Shown here: in pieces, positions 28,902 through 39,117 of the stretch
Numbering within the stretch: the stretch's first letter is position 1
Layout of the letters: each line of letters starts with the position of its first letter
Assembly: GCF_009866765.1 (NCBI RefSeq)
Contig: NZ_CP019431.1
Coordinates: forward strand, 4,650,001-4,714,000
Length of the DNA: 64,000 nucleotides
Direction: 5' to 3'
Origin: Pseudomonas sp. S35
Lineage (GTDB): Bacteria > Pseudomonadota > Gammaproteobacteria > Pseudomonadales > Pseudomonadaceae
The notes under the pieces: model-generated
The model's database searches: none
Told to the model about the DNA's origin: nothing
Seen by the model: only the letters and a program-made list of their open reading frames with translations
Program-made: the position numbers and the translations under genes

Positions 28902-29192
28902 TCACTGCGTGCGGTCGTTGTGCCCCAGGTCACGCTGCGGGTCGATCTGATCGCGTACGCGCTGCTTGAGCACCTTGGCTTCCGGGAAGCCACCATCAGC
29001 CTTGCGCTCCCAGATCTGCACGCCATCGCAGGTGATGCGAAATGCTCCGCCAGTCGCCGGTTCCAGCGACACTTTGCCAAGGTCTTCGGCAAACGTACTC
29101 AACAGTTCCTGGGCCAGCCACGCGGCGCGCAGCAACCACTGGCATTGCGTGCAATACGTGATGACGATCTCGGGTTTGCTGACGGACATCAT
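28902..29192 (-). CDS. SelT/SelW/SelH family (Rdx) protein
   Basis: A 96-aa thioredoxin-like protein with the CxxC pair Cys14 and Cys17 (TYCTQCQWLLRAAWLAQELL) and the C-terminal GGAFRITCDGVQIWERKADG. In bacteria this selenoprotein-W-like family has cysteine in place of selenocysteine and an unproven redox role. AGGA lies nine bases before the first of two adjacent ATGs. It is divergent from the PlpD-type gene. Confidence 0.85.
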   Translation of the reverse strand: MMSVSKPEIVITYCTQCQWLLRAAWLAQELLSTFAEDLGKVSLEPATGGAFRITCDGVQIWERKADGGFPEAKVLKQRVRDQIDPQRDLGHNDRTQ

Positions 29193-29234
29193 TTGACAAA
29201 TTCCTGGCATGACGAGGGATGGGGATCGAGTGGC

Positions 29235-29240
29235 TATAAT
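29235..29240 (+). promoter_or_regulatory. Sigma-70 -10 element before plpD-like gene
   Basis: A perfect TATAAT hexamer lies 34 bp before the ATG. No good -35 element is found at the usual spacing; TTGACA at 29194-29199 is too far away to pair with it. Confidence 0.5.
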
Positions 29241-29273
29241 ACCGGCCTTTATCGCCCAGCCTTGAGATTCCTG

Positions 29274-31463
29274 ATGCGCCGCCTGCTGTCCTGCCTGTTC
29301 CTCTGCCTGATCCCCCTGCTAGCAGACGCCGTTGAACCGCCACGGCCGAAAATCGGCCTGGTGCTGTCCGGCGGTGCCGCCCGTGGCCTGGCGCATATTG
29401 GTGTGCTCAAGGCCCTGGAGGAACAGGGTATCCATATCGACGCCATCGCCGGCACCAGCATGGGCGCGGTGATCGGCGGGCTATATGCCTCGGGTTACAA
29501 GATCGACGAACTGGAAAAGCTCGCGCTGAGTATCGACTGGCAGCAAGCGTTGTCCGACGCGCCGCCGCGTGAAGACGTGCCGTTTCGGCGCAAGCAGGAT
29601 GACCGGGATTTCCTGGTCAAACAGAAACTCAGCTTTCGCGATGACGGCAGCCTCGGCCTGCCGCTTGGGGTGATCCAGGGCCAGAACCTGGCGCTGCTAC
29701 TGGAAAGCATGTTCGCCCACAGCAGCAACACGCGCAATTTCGACAAACTGCCGATCCCCTTCCGCGCCGTGGCCACCGATATCACCACCGGCGAAAAGGT
29801 AGTGTTCAGCAAGGGCCACCTGCCCCAGGTGATCCGCGCCAGCATGTCGATCCCGGCGGTGTTCGCCCCCGTGGAGCTGGATGGGCGCCTGCTGGTGGAT
29901 GGCGGCATGACCGATAACATCCCACTGGATGTGGCGCGGGAGATGGGCGTGGACATCGCCATCGTGGTCGACATCGGCACACCGTTGCGCTCGCGCAAGC
30001 AACTGGCGACCGTGGTGGATGTGCTCAACCAGTCCATTACCCTGATGACCCGGCGCAACTCCGAAGAACAGCTCAAGGCCCTCAACCCCAAGGACGTGCT
30101 GATCCAGCCGCCCCTGGCCGCCTACGGCGTGACCGATTTCGGCCGTGCCAAGGACATGATCGACGCCGGCTACCGCGCCACCCGTGCCCTCGACCTGCGC
30201 CTGGCCCATTTGCGCCCCGCCGAACCGGTCGACCCCGAATTGGTGGCTGCGCGTACGCCGGGCGAGCGTACCCCGGTGATCACCGCGATCAAGCTGGAGA
30301 ACGACTCGAAAGTCAGCGACGACGTGATCCGCTACTACATCCGCCAACCCCTGGGCGAACCCTTGAACCTTGGCCGCCTGCAAACCGATATGGGCACCCT
30401 CTACGGCCTGGACTATTTCGAACAGGTCCAATACCGCGTGGTGAAAAAGGGCCAGGACAACACCCTGGTGATCAGCGCACGCGGCAAGCGCAGCGGCACC
30501 GACTACCTGCGCCTGGGCTTGAACCTATCGGACGATATGCGCGGCGACAGCGCCTTCAACCTCGGCGCCAGCTACCGCATGAACGGCATCAACCGCCTCG
30601 GCGCCGAGTGGCTGACGCGCGTGCAGATCGGTGACCGGCAGGAGTTGTACAGCGAGTTCTACCAACCGATGGATGCGGGCTCACGCTACTTCATCGCGCC
30701 CTACCTCAGTGCCCAGGCGCAGAACGTCGAGCTGATCCTGGACAACGATCCCATCTCCGAATACCGCCTGGAACGTTATGGTTTCGGTCTGAACGTGGGG
30801 CGCCAGATCGGCAACAGTGGTGAGATTCGCTTCGGGGTCGGCGAAGCCTGGGGCAAGGCGGATGTGCGCATTGGCGACCGCGACCTGCCGAGCGTGAGCT
30901 TCAGCGAAGGCTTCTATGAGCTCAAATATTCCTTCGACTCGTTGGATAACGTGTACTTCCCGCACTCCGGCGAGGACATCGGCCTGGCGTACCGCGAGTT
31001 CGAACCAGGATTGGGCTCGGACCAGCGCTACCGGCAATGGGAGTTCAAGCTGGACAAAGCCATGAGCCATGGCCCGGACACCCTGGTACTGGGTGGTCGC
31101 TACGGGCGCACCCTGGATGATTCGGACGTGGTGATTTCCAGCTTTCTGCTGGGCGGTGCACGGCAGTTGTCGGGTTTCCGCCAGGATGCGATTTCCGGAC
31201 AGAACATCAGCTTGATGCGCGCGGTGTACTACCGCCGGCTGACGCCGCGCTCTTACCTGCCGCTGGATTTCCCGTTGTATATGGGCGCGTCCCTGGAGCG
31301 GGGCCGGGCCTGGAACAACGACAATGAATTCGACAGCGGCTACATCAACGCTGCGAGTATTTTCCTGGGGTTTGATACGCCGCTGGGGCCGCTGAATTTC
31401 AGCTACGGGTTCAATGACGACAATCAGAAGGCGGTGTACTTGAACCTGGGGCAGACGTTTTGA
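29274..31463 (+). CDS. plpD: PlpD-type patatin-like phospholipase, type Vd autotransporter
   Basis: A 729-aa protein with signal peptide (MRRLLSCLFLCLIPLLADA), a patatin lipase domain, one POTRA domain (about 320-390) and a C-terminal 16-strand-type beta-barrel ending in Phe. The catalytic dyad is Ser62 (GTSMG) and Asp209 (DGGMTDN), with oxyanion loop SGGAARG. P. aeruginosa PlpD has almost the same length and is the founding type Vd secretion protein: it carries its phospholipase across the outer membrane. The start is set by the signal peptide; upstream frame has no such feature. Confidence 0.93.
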   Translation: MRRLLSCLFLCLIPLLADAVEPPRPKIGLVLSGGAARGLAHIGVLKALEEQGIHIDAIAGTSMGAVIGGLYASGYKIDELEKLALSIDWQQALSDAPPREDVPFRRKQDDRDFLVKQKLSFRDDGSLGLPLGVIQGQNLALLLESMFAHSSNTRNFDKLPIPFRAVATDITTGEKVVFSKGHLPQVIRASMSIPAVFAPVELDGRLLVDGGMTDNIPLDVAREMGVDIAIVVDIGTPLRSRKQLATVVDVLNQSITLMTRRNSEEQLKALNPKDVLIQPPLAAYGVTDFGRAKDMIDAGYRATRALDLRLAHLRPAEPVDPELVAARTPGERTPVITAIKLENDSKVSDDVIRYYIRQPLGEPLNLGRLQTDMGTLYGLDYFEQVQYRVVKKGQDNTLVISARGKRSGTDYLRLGLNLSDDMRGDSAFNLGASYRMNGINRLGAEWLTRVQIGDRQELYSEFYQPMDAGSRYFIAPYLSAQAQNVELILDNDPISEYRLERYGFGLNVGRQIGNSGEIRFGVGEAWGKADVRIGDRDLPSVSFSEGFYELKYSFDSLDNVYFPHSGEDIGLAYREFEPGLGSDQRYRQWEFKLDKAMSHGPDTLVLGGRYGRTLDDSDVVISSFLLGGARQLSGFRQDAISGQNISLMRAVYYRRLTPRSYLPLDFPLYMGASLERGRAWNNDNEFDSGYINAASIFLGFDTPLGPLNFSYGFNDDNQKAVYLNLGQTF

Positions 31464-31496
31464 CGCTACGCTGAACCCGTGCTGAAGCGCTGAATT

Positions 31497-31520
31497 GTGG
31501 TGAGCGGGCCCGCTCACCAC
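31497..31520. repeat. 24-bp perfect palindrome (REP-like)
   Basis: GTGGTGAGCGGG and its exact complement follow each other with no loop bases. GTGAGCGGGC recalls the GII REP 16-mer. It lies between the convergent plpD-like and marR-type genes, so it may serve as a terminator. Confidence 0.75.
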
Positions 31521-31552
31521 AGCAAGCCAGCCGGGCATAATCAGCGTTTAGA

Positions 31553-31987
31553 TCAGGACTTTTCCAGATTCGCCAGGATGTGACCATGCACCCGCATGCA
31601 CACACTCAAATCGGCTTCGTCCACACCCACGAACAGCTCGTGGCGCAGGGCCGTGGCGATGGTTTCAATCTGTTCGATCAGCGGCCGGGCGGTGTCACAC
31701 AGCAGGATGCGTTTGGCGCGACGATCTTCCACCACCGCCTGACGTTGCACCAGGCCCTGACCTTCCAGGCTGTCGAGCAACCGAGCCAGGGTCGGCCCTT
31801 CGACGCCAACACTTTGTGCCAGCTCACGCTGAGTGGGTGCTTCTTCAAAACGGGCCAGGTGCAACAACACCAGCCAGCGCGCCTGGGACAAGCCAAGCCC
31901 CGCCAGGCGGCGGTCAAGCTCGGCGCGCCAACCCCGGGACATTTGCGCCAGTTGCATGCCAAAACGGTGTTGATCGGTTAACGGCAT
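31553..31987 (-). CDS. MarR family transcriptional regulator (SlyA-like)
   Basis: A 144-aa winged-helix regulator. The helix-turn-helix region is APTQRELAQSVGVEGPTLAR and the wing DRRAKRILLCD; both fit MarR/SlyA proteins. No ligand can be inferred. An 11-bp palindrome upstream at 32024-32034 may be its own operator. Its gene neighbours are transcribed as separate units. Confidence 0.88.
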   Translation of the reverse strand: MPLTDQHRFGMQLAQMSRGWRAELDRRLAGLGLSQARWLVLLHLARFEEAPTQRELAQSVGVEGPTLARLLDSLEGQGLVQRQAVVEDRRAKRILLCDTARPLIEQIETIATALRHELFVGVDEADLSVCMRVHGHILANLEKS

Positions 31988-32023
31988 AAAAAACTCATGT
32001 TTTAGACTGAAAAGAGAGTATGG

Positions 32024-32034
32024 CTAATTATTAG
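32024..32034. promoter_or_regulatory. Possible MarR operator
   Basis: The palindrome CTAATTATTAG lies 36 bp before the marR-type start, in the only AT-rich part of the gap. MarR proteins often bind such AT-rich inverted repeats near their own promoter. This is inference only. Confidence 0.4.
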
Positions 32035-32108
32035 TCAGCTAAGCATGAGCAATGCCCGTAGGCAAGAGTTGCTATGTACTGATTCGTTACATTGTCGTAA
32101 TTGGCACA

Positions 32109-34235
32109 CTAAATTTCGAATTCAGACTGCAAGGCGGCCCGTACGCAGTACAAAACGCCCTCAGGAACACGCCCGGTAAACAGTGGTGCGATCTCGGCAA
32201 CGGGTGGCAACTCGCCTTCTCCGTCGAGGAACGCATCCTGGATTTCACCAAGCAAATCTTCCGGCAAATCAAGGGCCTGCTCCAGAGACAACTGCTGCTG
32301 GCCGATGGATTCGGCGAGCAAGGTGTAGACGTTTTTCTCCGAGCATTGCAGTTGGCCGGCGATCTGGATCGGGGTCATGCCAGCGCGTGCGAGACTGATC
32401 AGTTCGTGGCGAATATCGGCAATTTCCTTCGGTGCGTCGGCCTGGCCGCCGAGCACTTCGAGGAACGCCTGGCCATAACGCTCCAGCTTGCGCGCACCGA
32501 CGCCGCTGACCCGCGCCATCTCGGCCATGGTGGTGGGCTGCTCGCGCAGCATTTCCAGCAAGGTGGAGTCGGGGAAAATAACGTAGGGCGGCACGCTGTG
32601 TTCCTGGGCCAGTTTGCGTCGCAGGGTACGCAGCGCTTCCCACTGTTCGCGTTCCTCGCCCCGTACAAGCTGGCTGGCCTGGCTGGTGCTGGTCTTGGCG
32701 GTGGTCTGTGGCTTGAGGTCACGGCGCAACTCCAGGCTCACCTCACCCTTGAGCAGCGCACGGCAACTGTCGTTCAGCCGCAGCCCGCCGTAGCCTTCGA
32801 TATCGATGTCCACCAGGCCGCGCGCGACCATCTGCCGGAACAGCGAACGCCACTCGCCCTCGGCGCGGGCTTTACCAACACCGTAGACCGAGAGTTTTTC
32901 GTGGCCGAAGCTGCGGACTTTCTCGTTGTCCTTGCCCAGCAACACATCCACCAGGTGGCCCACGCCATAACGCTGGCCGGTGCGGTAGATGGTCGACAGT
33001 GCCTGACGCGCGGGCTCGGTGGCGTCCCAGGTCTGCACGCCATCGATGCAGTTGTCACAGTGACCGCACGGCTGCGGCATGTCTTCGTCGAAATACGCCA
33101 GCAAGGTCTGGCGACGGCAGCGGGTCTCTTCGCACAGCGAGAGCATGGCGTCGAGTTTGTGCTGCTCCAGTCGCTTGTGGCGCTCATCGCCTTCGGAGTT
33201 CTGCAACATCTGCTTGAGCATGACCACGTCCTGCAGGCCGTAGACCATCCAGGCATCCGCCGGCAGGCCATCACGGCCGGCACGTCCGGTCTCCTGGTAG
33301 TACGCCTCAAGGGACTTGGGCAAATCCATATGGGCCACGAAACGCACGTTGGATTTGTCGATGCCCATGCCGAACGCGATGGTTGCCACCATGATCAGGC
33401 CTTCCTCATTGAGGAAGCGCTTCTGGTGGGCCGAGCGCGTTTCGTTGGGCAGGCCGGCATGGTATGGCAGCGCCGGGTAGCCCTGTTCACAGAGGAACGC
33501 GGCCACTTCATCGACCTTCTTGCGCGACAGGCAATAGACGATGCCGGCATCGCTGCGGCGCTCGGAGAGGAACGCCAGCAACTGTTTGCGCGGCTGCTCC
33601 TTGGGCACGATACGGTAGAAGATATTCGGGCGGTCGAAACTCGACAGGAAACGCTCGGCGTTCTGCAGGTGCAGGCGCTCGACGATTTCTTCGCGGGTGC
33701 GCTTGTCGGCGGTGGCTGTCAGGGCGATACGCGGAACGTCGGGGAAGAGTTCGGCCAATTGACCCAACTGCAAATATTCGCGCCGGAAATCATGGCCCCA
33801 TTGCGAGACGCAATGCGCCTCATCGATGGCGAACAGGGCAATTTCCAGACTCTGCAAGAAGGCCAGCATGCGCGGCTGCACCAGGCGTTCGGGGGCCAGG
33901 TAGAGCATCTTCACCTCACCGCGCTTGATACGTGCGGCCAAGTCGCGCTGCTGCTCAGCACTAAGGGTGGAGTTCAGCGCGGCGGCGGCGACACCAAGTT
34001 CTTCCAGGGTCGCCACCTGGTCATCCATCAATGCGATCAGCGGTGACACCACCACCGCCAGCCCGTTGCGCAGCAACGAAGGCACCTGGAAGCACAACGA
34101 TTTGCCGCCACCGGTAGGCATCAGTACCAGGGCATCGCCGCCGCTGGCCACGCGCTCAATGATCGCACCCTGGCGGCCACGAAAACTGTCGTAGCCGAAG
34201 ATGTCCTTGAGGACGCGTTGAGCCTGATCGAGCAT
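32109..34235 (-). CDS. recQ: ATP-dependent DNA helicase RecQ
   Basis: A 708-aa 3'-5' helicase of the RecF recombination pathway. Motifs: FRGRQGAII (motif 0), Walker A MPTGGGKS, the DEAH-type box [14 protein letters not shown], and the [10 protein letters not shown] motif VI. Then comes the zinc-binding RQC part (Cys in [10 protein letters not shown] and CGHCDNC), and an HRDC domain (about 515-595). The C-terminal extra 110 residues are common in Pseudomonas RecQ. GGAG six bases before the ATG selects [14 protein letters not shown] as the start. Confidence 0.97.
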   Translation of the reverse strand: MLDQAQRVLKDIFGYDSFRGRQGAIIERVASGGDALVLMPTGGGKSLCFQVPSLLRNGLAVVVSPLIALMDDQVATLEELGVAAAALNSTLSAEQQRDLAARIKRGEVKMLYLAPERLVQPRMLAFLQSLEIALFAIDEAHCVSQWGHDFRREYLQLGQLAELFPDVPRIALTATADKRTREEIVERLHLQNAERFLSSFDRPNIFYRIVPKEQPRKQLLAFLSERRSDAGIVYCLSRKKVDEVAAFLCEQGYPALPYHAGLPNETRSAHQKRFLNEEGLIMVATIAFGMGIDKSNVRFVAHMDLPKSLEAYYQETGRAGRDGLPADAWMVYGLQDVVMLKQMLQNSEGDERHKRLEQHKLDAMLSLCEETRCRRQTLLAYFDEDMPQPCGHCDNCIDGVQTWDATEPARQALSTIYRTGQRYGVGHLVDVLLGKDNEKVRSFGHEKLSVYGVGKARAEGEWRSLFRQMVARGLVDIDIEGYGGLRLNDSCRALLKGEVSLELRRDLKPQTTAKTSTSQASQLVRGEEREQWEALRTLRRKLAQEHSVPPYVIFPDSTLLEMLREQPTTMAEMARVSGVGARKLERYGQAFLEVLGGQADAPKEIADIRHELISLARAGMTPIQIAGQLQCSEKNVYTLLAESIGQQQLSLEQALDLPEDLLGEIQDAFLDGEGELPPVAEIAPLFTGRVPEGVLYCVRAALQSEFEI

Positions 34236-34512
34236 GTATAACTCCAACAAAATAGTGCCGAAATCCCTCTGTACAGGCTGGCCGAAAAAAACGAGTACAC
34301 GAAAAATAATCCGTAAGCGAAGTTTTCTCGGCCTGGCGCTTGGCCTGCAGGGGCATCACAAAACGCGGCAGTATACCCGAGCGTCATCTGCCAAAGGGCG
34401 CCACTGACGAATTGCTGCCCGCCTCCAAAGCTGGCAAATATGCATGCCGACTGGCTTGGGCGCGCAAGAAGGCCTAGAATTCAGCATCGTTTATTCCCAA
34501 GGTAGTCCTTCA

Positions 34513-35100
34513 ATGTCCTTCGCTGAGCAACTAACCCGCCTGCAAGCCTTCCTCGACGCCGACGAGCTGCATGACGAGGCGCTGGACTACGTGGCCGCCC
34601 ACGGCTACCTGACCGCCCTTTCGATCTGCGCCGAAGTCGTACCCGACCGTGAGTGGATCGACGCGCTTTTCGCCGAAGAGCCGCACTACGCCGACGCTGC
34701 CCAGCGCGAAGAAATCGAAGCCACCCTGCTGGCCCTCAAAGCCCACATCGGTCGCCAACTGGCGTCCGACGAGGAATTCGAGCTGCCGTGCGAGCTGGAC
34801 CTGGGCGAAGAGCCGGACGATTCCGACCTGCGCGGCTGGTGCATTGGCTTCATGGAAGGCGTGTTCCTGCGCGAAGCCGCCTGGTTCGAAACCGCCGAGG
34901 AAGAAGTCAGCGAAATGCTGCTGCCGATCATGGTCGGTTCGGGCCTGTTCGACGACCAGCCGGAATTTTCCGACATCGCCGCCGACGCCAACCTGATGGA
35001 CGACATGATCGTACAGATCCCGGAAGCCCTGACCGCCCTGTACCTGCTGTGCAACGCCCCTGACGAAAAACCGGCAATCCTCAAGCCACGTCACCACTGA
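34513..35100 (+). CDS. YecA/YgfB (UPF0149) family protein
   Basis: A 195-aa acidic protein with the UPF0149 fold signature (ALDYVAAHGYLTALSICAEV, then GWCIGFMEGVFL). It lacks the C-terminal SEC-C zinc motif of YecA proper. Function is unknown. The ATG at MSFAEQLTRL is preferred over an upstream in-frame one because the preceding 23 residues have no family match. A YbaN-like gene follows in the same direction. Confidence 0.85.
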   Translation: MSFAEQLTRLQAFLDADELHDEALDYVAAHGYLTALSICAEVVPDREWIDALFAEEPHYADAAQREEIEATLLALKAHIGRQLASDEEFELPCELDLGEEPDDSDLRGWCIGFMEGVFLREAAWFETAEEEVSEMLLPIMVGSGLFDDQPEFSDIAADANLMDDMIVQIPEALTALYLLCNAPDEKPAILKPRHH

Positions 35101-35120
35101 GTCGCTTGCCCGTGACACCC

Positions 35121-35504
35121 ATGGGCAATCGCTCGCTCCTCCTGCGCTACGCACTGCTGGCCATCGGCTGGTTGAGCGTGGCGCTAGGGGTGATCGGCAT
35201 TTTCCTACCGGTATTGCCGACCACACCCTTCCTCCTGCTCGCCGCTGCCTGCTTCGCCCGCAGCTCCCCGCGCTTCTACCACTGGCTGGTGGAACACCCG
35301 CGCCTGGGCCCCTGGATTCGTGACTATCTGGACGGCAACGGCATCCCGCTCAAAGGCAAGGTCTACGCCATCGGCTTGATGTGGCTGAGCATCGGCCTGT
35401 CCTGTTACCTGGTGCCGCTGCCCTGGGCACGAGGGTTCATGCTGACCAGTGCGGTGCTGGTGACGATCTACATCGTGCGCCAGAAAACCCTGCCGCCACG
35501 CTGA
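35121..35504 (+). CDS. YbaN (DUF454) family inner-membrane protein
   Basis: A 127-aa protein with two or three transmembrane helices and the DUF454 hallmark LGVIGIFLPVLPTTPFLLLAAACFARSS around residues 20-50 and HPRLGPWI after it. Function is unknown. The ATG at MGNRSLLL is used; in-frame TTG (35106) and GTG (35112) starts are possible, and none has a good ribosome site. Confidence 0.85.
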   Translation: MGNRSLLLRYALLAIGWLSVALGVIGIFLPVLPTTPFLLLAAACFARSSPRFYHWLVEHPRLGPWIRDYLDGNGIPLKGKVYAIGLMWLSIGLSCYLVPLPWARGFMLTSAVLVTIYIVRQKTLPPR

Positions 35505-35624
35505 ACGCCTCCCTGCGACATTAGATCCCACACGACCTTGGTCGACACTGACTAACCCCGGCCATCATGCGAGACTGTCCAACCGGGCCTGGAATGCCTG
35601 GGTGTTCTTATGCTCGGAGTTACC

Positions 35625-38600
35625 ATGACGCTGTCCAGCGGGCTGATCGCCGCCGTTGCCCTGGCCTATATGGCCATTATGTTTGCCATTGCCTTCTACG
35701 GGGACCGTCGCCGCGCTCCGTTGCCGCCACGTGTGCGCGCCTGGGTGTACAGCCTGTCGCTGGCGGTGTATTGCACCAGTTGGACCTTCTTCGGTGCCGT
35801 AGGCCAGGCCGCCGAACAGCTGTGGGCGTTTTTACCCATCTATCTAGGGCCAGTGCTGTTACTGGTGTTGGCACCCTGGGTGCTGCAAAAGATGATCCTG
35901 ATCAGCAAGCAGGAAAACATCACCTCCATCGCCGACTTCATCGCCGCACGCTACGGCAAGTCCCAGTCACTGGCTGTGGTGGTCGCGCTGATCTGCCTGG
36001 TGGGCGTGCTGCCGTATATCGCCCTGCAACTCAAAGGCATCGTGCTGGGGGTGAACCTGCTGATCGGCGCGGGGGCCGACACCACCGGCACCCGCGCCCA
36101 GGACACCGCACTGATCGTGTCGCTGGTGCTGGCGTTGTTCACCATCGTGTTTGGTACGCGCAACCTCGACGCCACGGAGCACCACCGTGGCATGGTGCTG
36201 GCGATTGCGTTTGAATCTTTGGTCAAGCTGTTTGCGTTTCTCGCCGTCGGCGCGTTTGTAACCTACGGCCTGTATGACGGTTTCGGTGACCTGTTCAGCC
36301 AAGCGATGCTGGCACCACGGCTGGAGGAATACTGGAAGGAAACCGTCAACTGGCCATCGATGGTAGTGCAGACCGGCGTCGCGATGATGGCGATCATCTG
36401 CCTACCGCGCCAGTTTCATGTGACGGTGGTGGAAAACATCGACCCCCAGGATTTGCGCGTGGCCAAGTGGGTCTTTCCCGCTTACCTGATCCTTGCCGCA
36501 TTGTTCGTGATCCCCATCGCCCTCGGCGGCAAAATGCTGCTGCCCGGTTCGGTGCTGCCCGACTCCTACGTGATCAGCCTGCCTATGGCCGAAGCCCACC
36601 CGGCGCTGGCGGTGCTGGCGTTTATCGGCGGCGCATCGGCGGCCACCGGCATGGTGATTGTGGCGAGCATCGCCCTGTCGACCATGGTCTCCAACGATAT
36701 GTTGCTGCCGTGGCTGTTGCGGCGCTCCAGCGCCGAACGACCTTTCGAGGTGTTCCGTCATTGGATGCTCTCGGTGCGCCGGGTCAGCATCGTGATCATC
36801 TTGCTGCTCGCGTATGTCAGCTACCGCCTGCTGGGCTCTACGGCGAGCCTGGCCACCATCGGCCAGATCGCCTTTGCCGCCGTCACCCAACTCGCCCCCG
36901 CGATGCTCGGCGCGCTGTATTGGAAACAGGCCAACCGAAGGGGTGTGTTTGCCGGGTTGGCAGCGGGTACATTCCTGTGGTTCTACACCCTGGTCCTACC
37001 CGTAACCGCGAAAAGCCTGGGCTGGTCCCTCAGCCTTTTCCCAGGGCTGACATGGATGCATTCCCACCCGCTCGGCTTGTCCGTCACGTCACTGACCCTG
37101 GGCACCGTGTTCTCCCTGGCAGGCAACTTCACGTTGTTTGTGTGGGTGTCGATGCTGTCGCGTACCCGCGTGTCTGAACACTGGCAAGCCGGGCGCTTTA
37201 TCGGCCAGGAAATCAGCCAGCGCGCCAACGCCCGCTCGATGCTCTCGGTACAGATCAGCGACCTGCTCAGCCTCGCGGCGCGTTTTGTCGGTGAAGAGCG
37301 CGCCCAGCAGAGTTTTATCCGCTTCGCCTATCGCCAGGGCAAAGGCTTCAACCCCAATCAGAATGCCGACAACGACTGGATTGCCCACACCGAACGCCTA
37401 TTGGCCGGTGTGCTCGGCGCTTCTTCGACGCGCGCTGTAGTAAAAGCGGCGATTGAAGGGCGGGAAATGCAACTGGAGGACGTAGTACGCATCGCCGACG
37501 AAGCCTCGGAAGTGCTGCAGTTCAACCGCGCGTTGCTGCAAGGCGCCATCGAAAACATCACCCAGGGCATCAGCGTGGTGGACCAGTCCCTCAAGCTGGT
37601 GGCCTGGAACCGACGTTACCTGGAGTTGTTCAACTACCCTGACGGGCTGATCAGCGTTGGTCGGCCGATTGCCGACATTATTCGCTACAACGCCGAACGC
37701 GGCCTGTGCGGCCCAGGCGAAGCCGAAGTACATGTGGCGCGACGCCTGCACTGGATGCGCCAGGGCCGCGCTCACACCTCAGAACGGCTGTTTCCCAATG
37801 GGCGGGTAATCGAGCTGATCGGCAACCCGATGCCAGGCGGCGGCTTTGTCATGAGTTTCACCGACATTACAGCGTTCCGCGAAGCCGAGCAGGCACTTAC
37901 CGAAGCCAACGAAGGCCTTGAGCAACGGGTGACCGAGCGCACCCATGAACTGTCGCAGCTCAATGTGGCACTCACCGATGCCAAAGGCGTGGCCGAGTCC
38001 GCCAGCCAGTCGAAGACTCGCTTCCTCGCGGCAGTCAGTCATGACTTGATGCAACCGCTGAACGCCGCACGCCTGTTCTCCGCTGCCCTCTCCCATCAGA
38101 ACGACGGCCTCTCCAGCGAAGCCCGGCAACTGGTGCAGCACCTGGACAGTTCGCTGCGCTCCGCCGAAGACCTGATCAGCGACTTGTTGGATATCTCGCG
38201 CCTGGAAAACGGCAAGATCAACCCGCAACGCCAGCCCTTTGTGCTCAACGAACTGTTCGACACCCTGGGCGCGGAATTCAAGGCCCTGGCCCAGGAGCAA
38301 GGCCTGCGGTTTCGCCTGCGCGGCAGTCGCATGCGCATCGACAGCGACATCAAGCTGCTGCGACGGATCCTGCAGAACTTCCTGACCAACGCTTTTCGCT
38401 ATGCCGATGGCCCGGTGCTGCTTGGCGTGCGCCGACGCAAGGGCGAGCTGTGCCTGGAAGTATGGGACCGCGGCCCCGGTATCCCGCAGGATAAACAGAA
38501 GGTGATCTTCGAAGAGTTCAAACGCCTGGACAGCCACCAGACCCGCGCCGAGAAAGGCCTGGGCCTGGGCCTGGCAATCGCCGACGGCCTGTGCCGCGTG

Positions 38601-39095
38601 CTGGGCCATCGCCTCAGCGTGCGTTCGTGGCCCGGCAAGGGCAGCGTATTCAGCGTGCGCGTACCGCTGGCGCGCAATCAAACCAGCCCACAGGCCAAGG
38701 CCCCCCAAGAAAATGGCTTGCCGCTGAGCGGCGCGCAGGTGCTGTGCGTGGATAACGAAGAGAGCATCCTGATTGGCATGCGCAGCCTGCTGACGCGCTG
38801 GGGCTGCGAGGTGTGGACCGCCACCGACCAGGCGCAATGCGCGGCGCTGCTGGCAGAAGGCGTGCGGCCGCAGTTGGCGTTGGTGGATTACCACCTGGAC
38901 CACGGCGAGACCGGCACTGAATTGATGGGGTGGCTGCGGGCACAGTTGGCGGAGCCGATCCCCGGCGTAGTCATCAGTGCGGACGGCCGTCCCGAGATGG
39001 TGGCCGAGGTGCATGCCGCCGGCTTGGATTATTTGGCCAAGCCGGTGAAGCCGGCGGCGCTGCGGGCGTTGCTCAGCAGGCACTTACCTCTGTAA
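35625..39095 (+). CDS. mxtR: SSS-domain hybrid histidine kinase, MxtR/CrbS type
   Basis: A 1156-aa sensor. Order: a sodium:solute-symporter-like membrane domain of about 13 helices (1-515), a linker, a PAS domain (about 640-755), a coiled coil, a kinase core with phospho-His806 in AVSHDLMQPLNAA, an HATPase with FLTNAFRYADG and GLGLAIADGL, and a C-terminal receiver with Asp near 1088 (LVDYHLDHGETG). GGAG five bases before the second ATG fixes the start. MxtR of P. aeruginosa and CrbS of other species share this architecture and act with the regulator ErdR/CrbR on acetate metabolism. No cognate regulator gene is adjacent, and related SSS kinases exist, so the symbol is likely but not certain. 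Confidence 0.78.
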   Translation: MTLSSGLIAAVALAYMAIMFAIAFYGDRRRAPLPPRVRAWVYSLSLAVYCTSWTFFGAVGQAAEQLWAFLPIYLGPVLLLVLAPWVLQKMILISKQENITSIADFIAARYGKSQSLAVVVALICLVGVLPYIALQLKGIVLGVNLLIGAGADTTGTRAQDTALIVSLVLALFTIVFGTRNLDATEHHRGMVLAIAFESLVKLFAFLAVGAFVTYGLYDGFGDLFSQAMLAPRLEEYWKETVNWPSMVVQTGVAMMAIICLPRQFHVTVVENIDPQDLRVAKWVFPAYLILAALFVIPIALGGKMLLPGSVLPDSYVISLPMAEAHPALAVLAFIGGASAATGMVIVASIALSTMVSNDMLLPWLLRRSSAERPFEVFRHWMLSVRRVSIVIILLLAYVSYRLLGSTASLATIGQIAFAAVTQLAPAMLGALYWKQANRRGVFAGLAAGTFLWFYTLVLPVTAKSLGWSLSLFPGLTWMHSHPLGLSVTSLTLGTVFSLAGNFTLFVWVSMLSRTRVSEHWQAGRFIGQEISQRANARSMLSVQISDLLSLAARFVGEERAQQSFIRFAYRQGKGFNPNQNADNDWIAHTERLLAGVLGASSTRAVVKAAIEGREMQLEDVVRIADEASEVLQFNRALLQGAIENITQGISVVDQSLKLVAWNRRYLELFNYPDGLISVGRPIADIIRYNAERGLCGPGEAEVHVARRLHWMRQGRAHTSERLFPNGRVIELIGNPMPGGGFVMSFTDITAFREAEQALTEANEGLEQRVTERTHELSQLNVALTDAKGVAESASQSKTRFLAAVSHDLMQPLNAARLFSAALSHQNDGLSSEARQLVQHLDSSLRSAEDLISDLLDISRLENGKINPQRQPFVLNELFDTLGAEFKALAQEQGLRFRLRGSRMRIDSDIKLLRRILQNFLTNAFRYADGPVLLGVRRRKGELCLEVWDRGPGIPQDKQKVIFEEFKRLDSHQTRAEKGLGLGLAIADGLCRVLGHRLSVRSWPGKGSVFSVRVPLARNQTSPQAKAPQENGLPLSGAQVLCVDNEESILIGMRSLLTRWGCEVWTATDQAQCAALLAEGVRPQLALVDYHLDHGETGTELMGWLRAQLAEPIPGVVISADGRPEMVAEVHAAGLDYLAKPVKPAALRALLSRHLPL

Positions 39096-39117
39096 ACCGG
39101 ATGTACCCGGTAAAGAG

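Noticed and set aside
32052..34046. A 664-codon plus-strand frame
   Set aside because: Antisense to recQ, which has all helicase motifs; composition of the plus frame is typical of a shadow.
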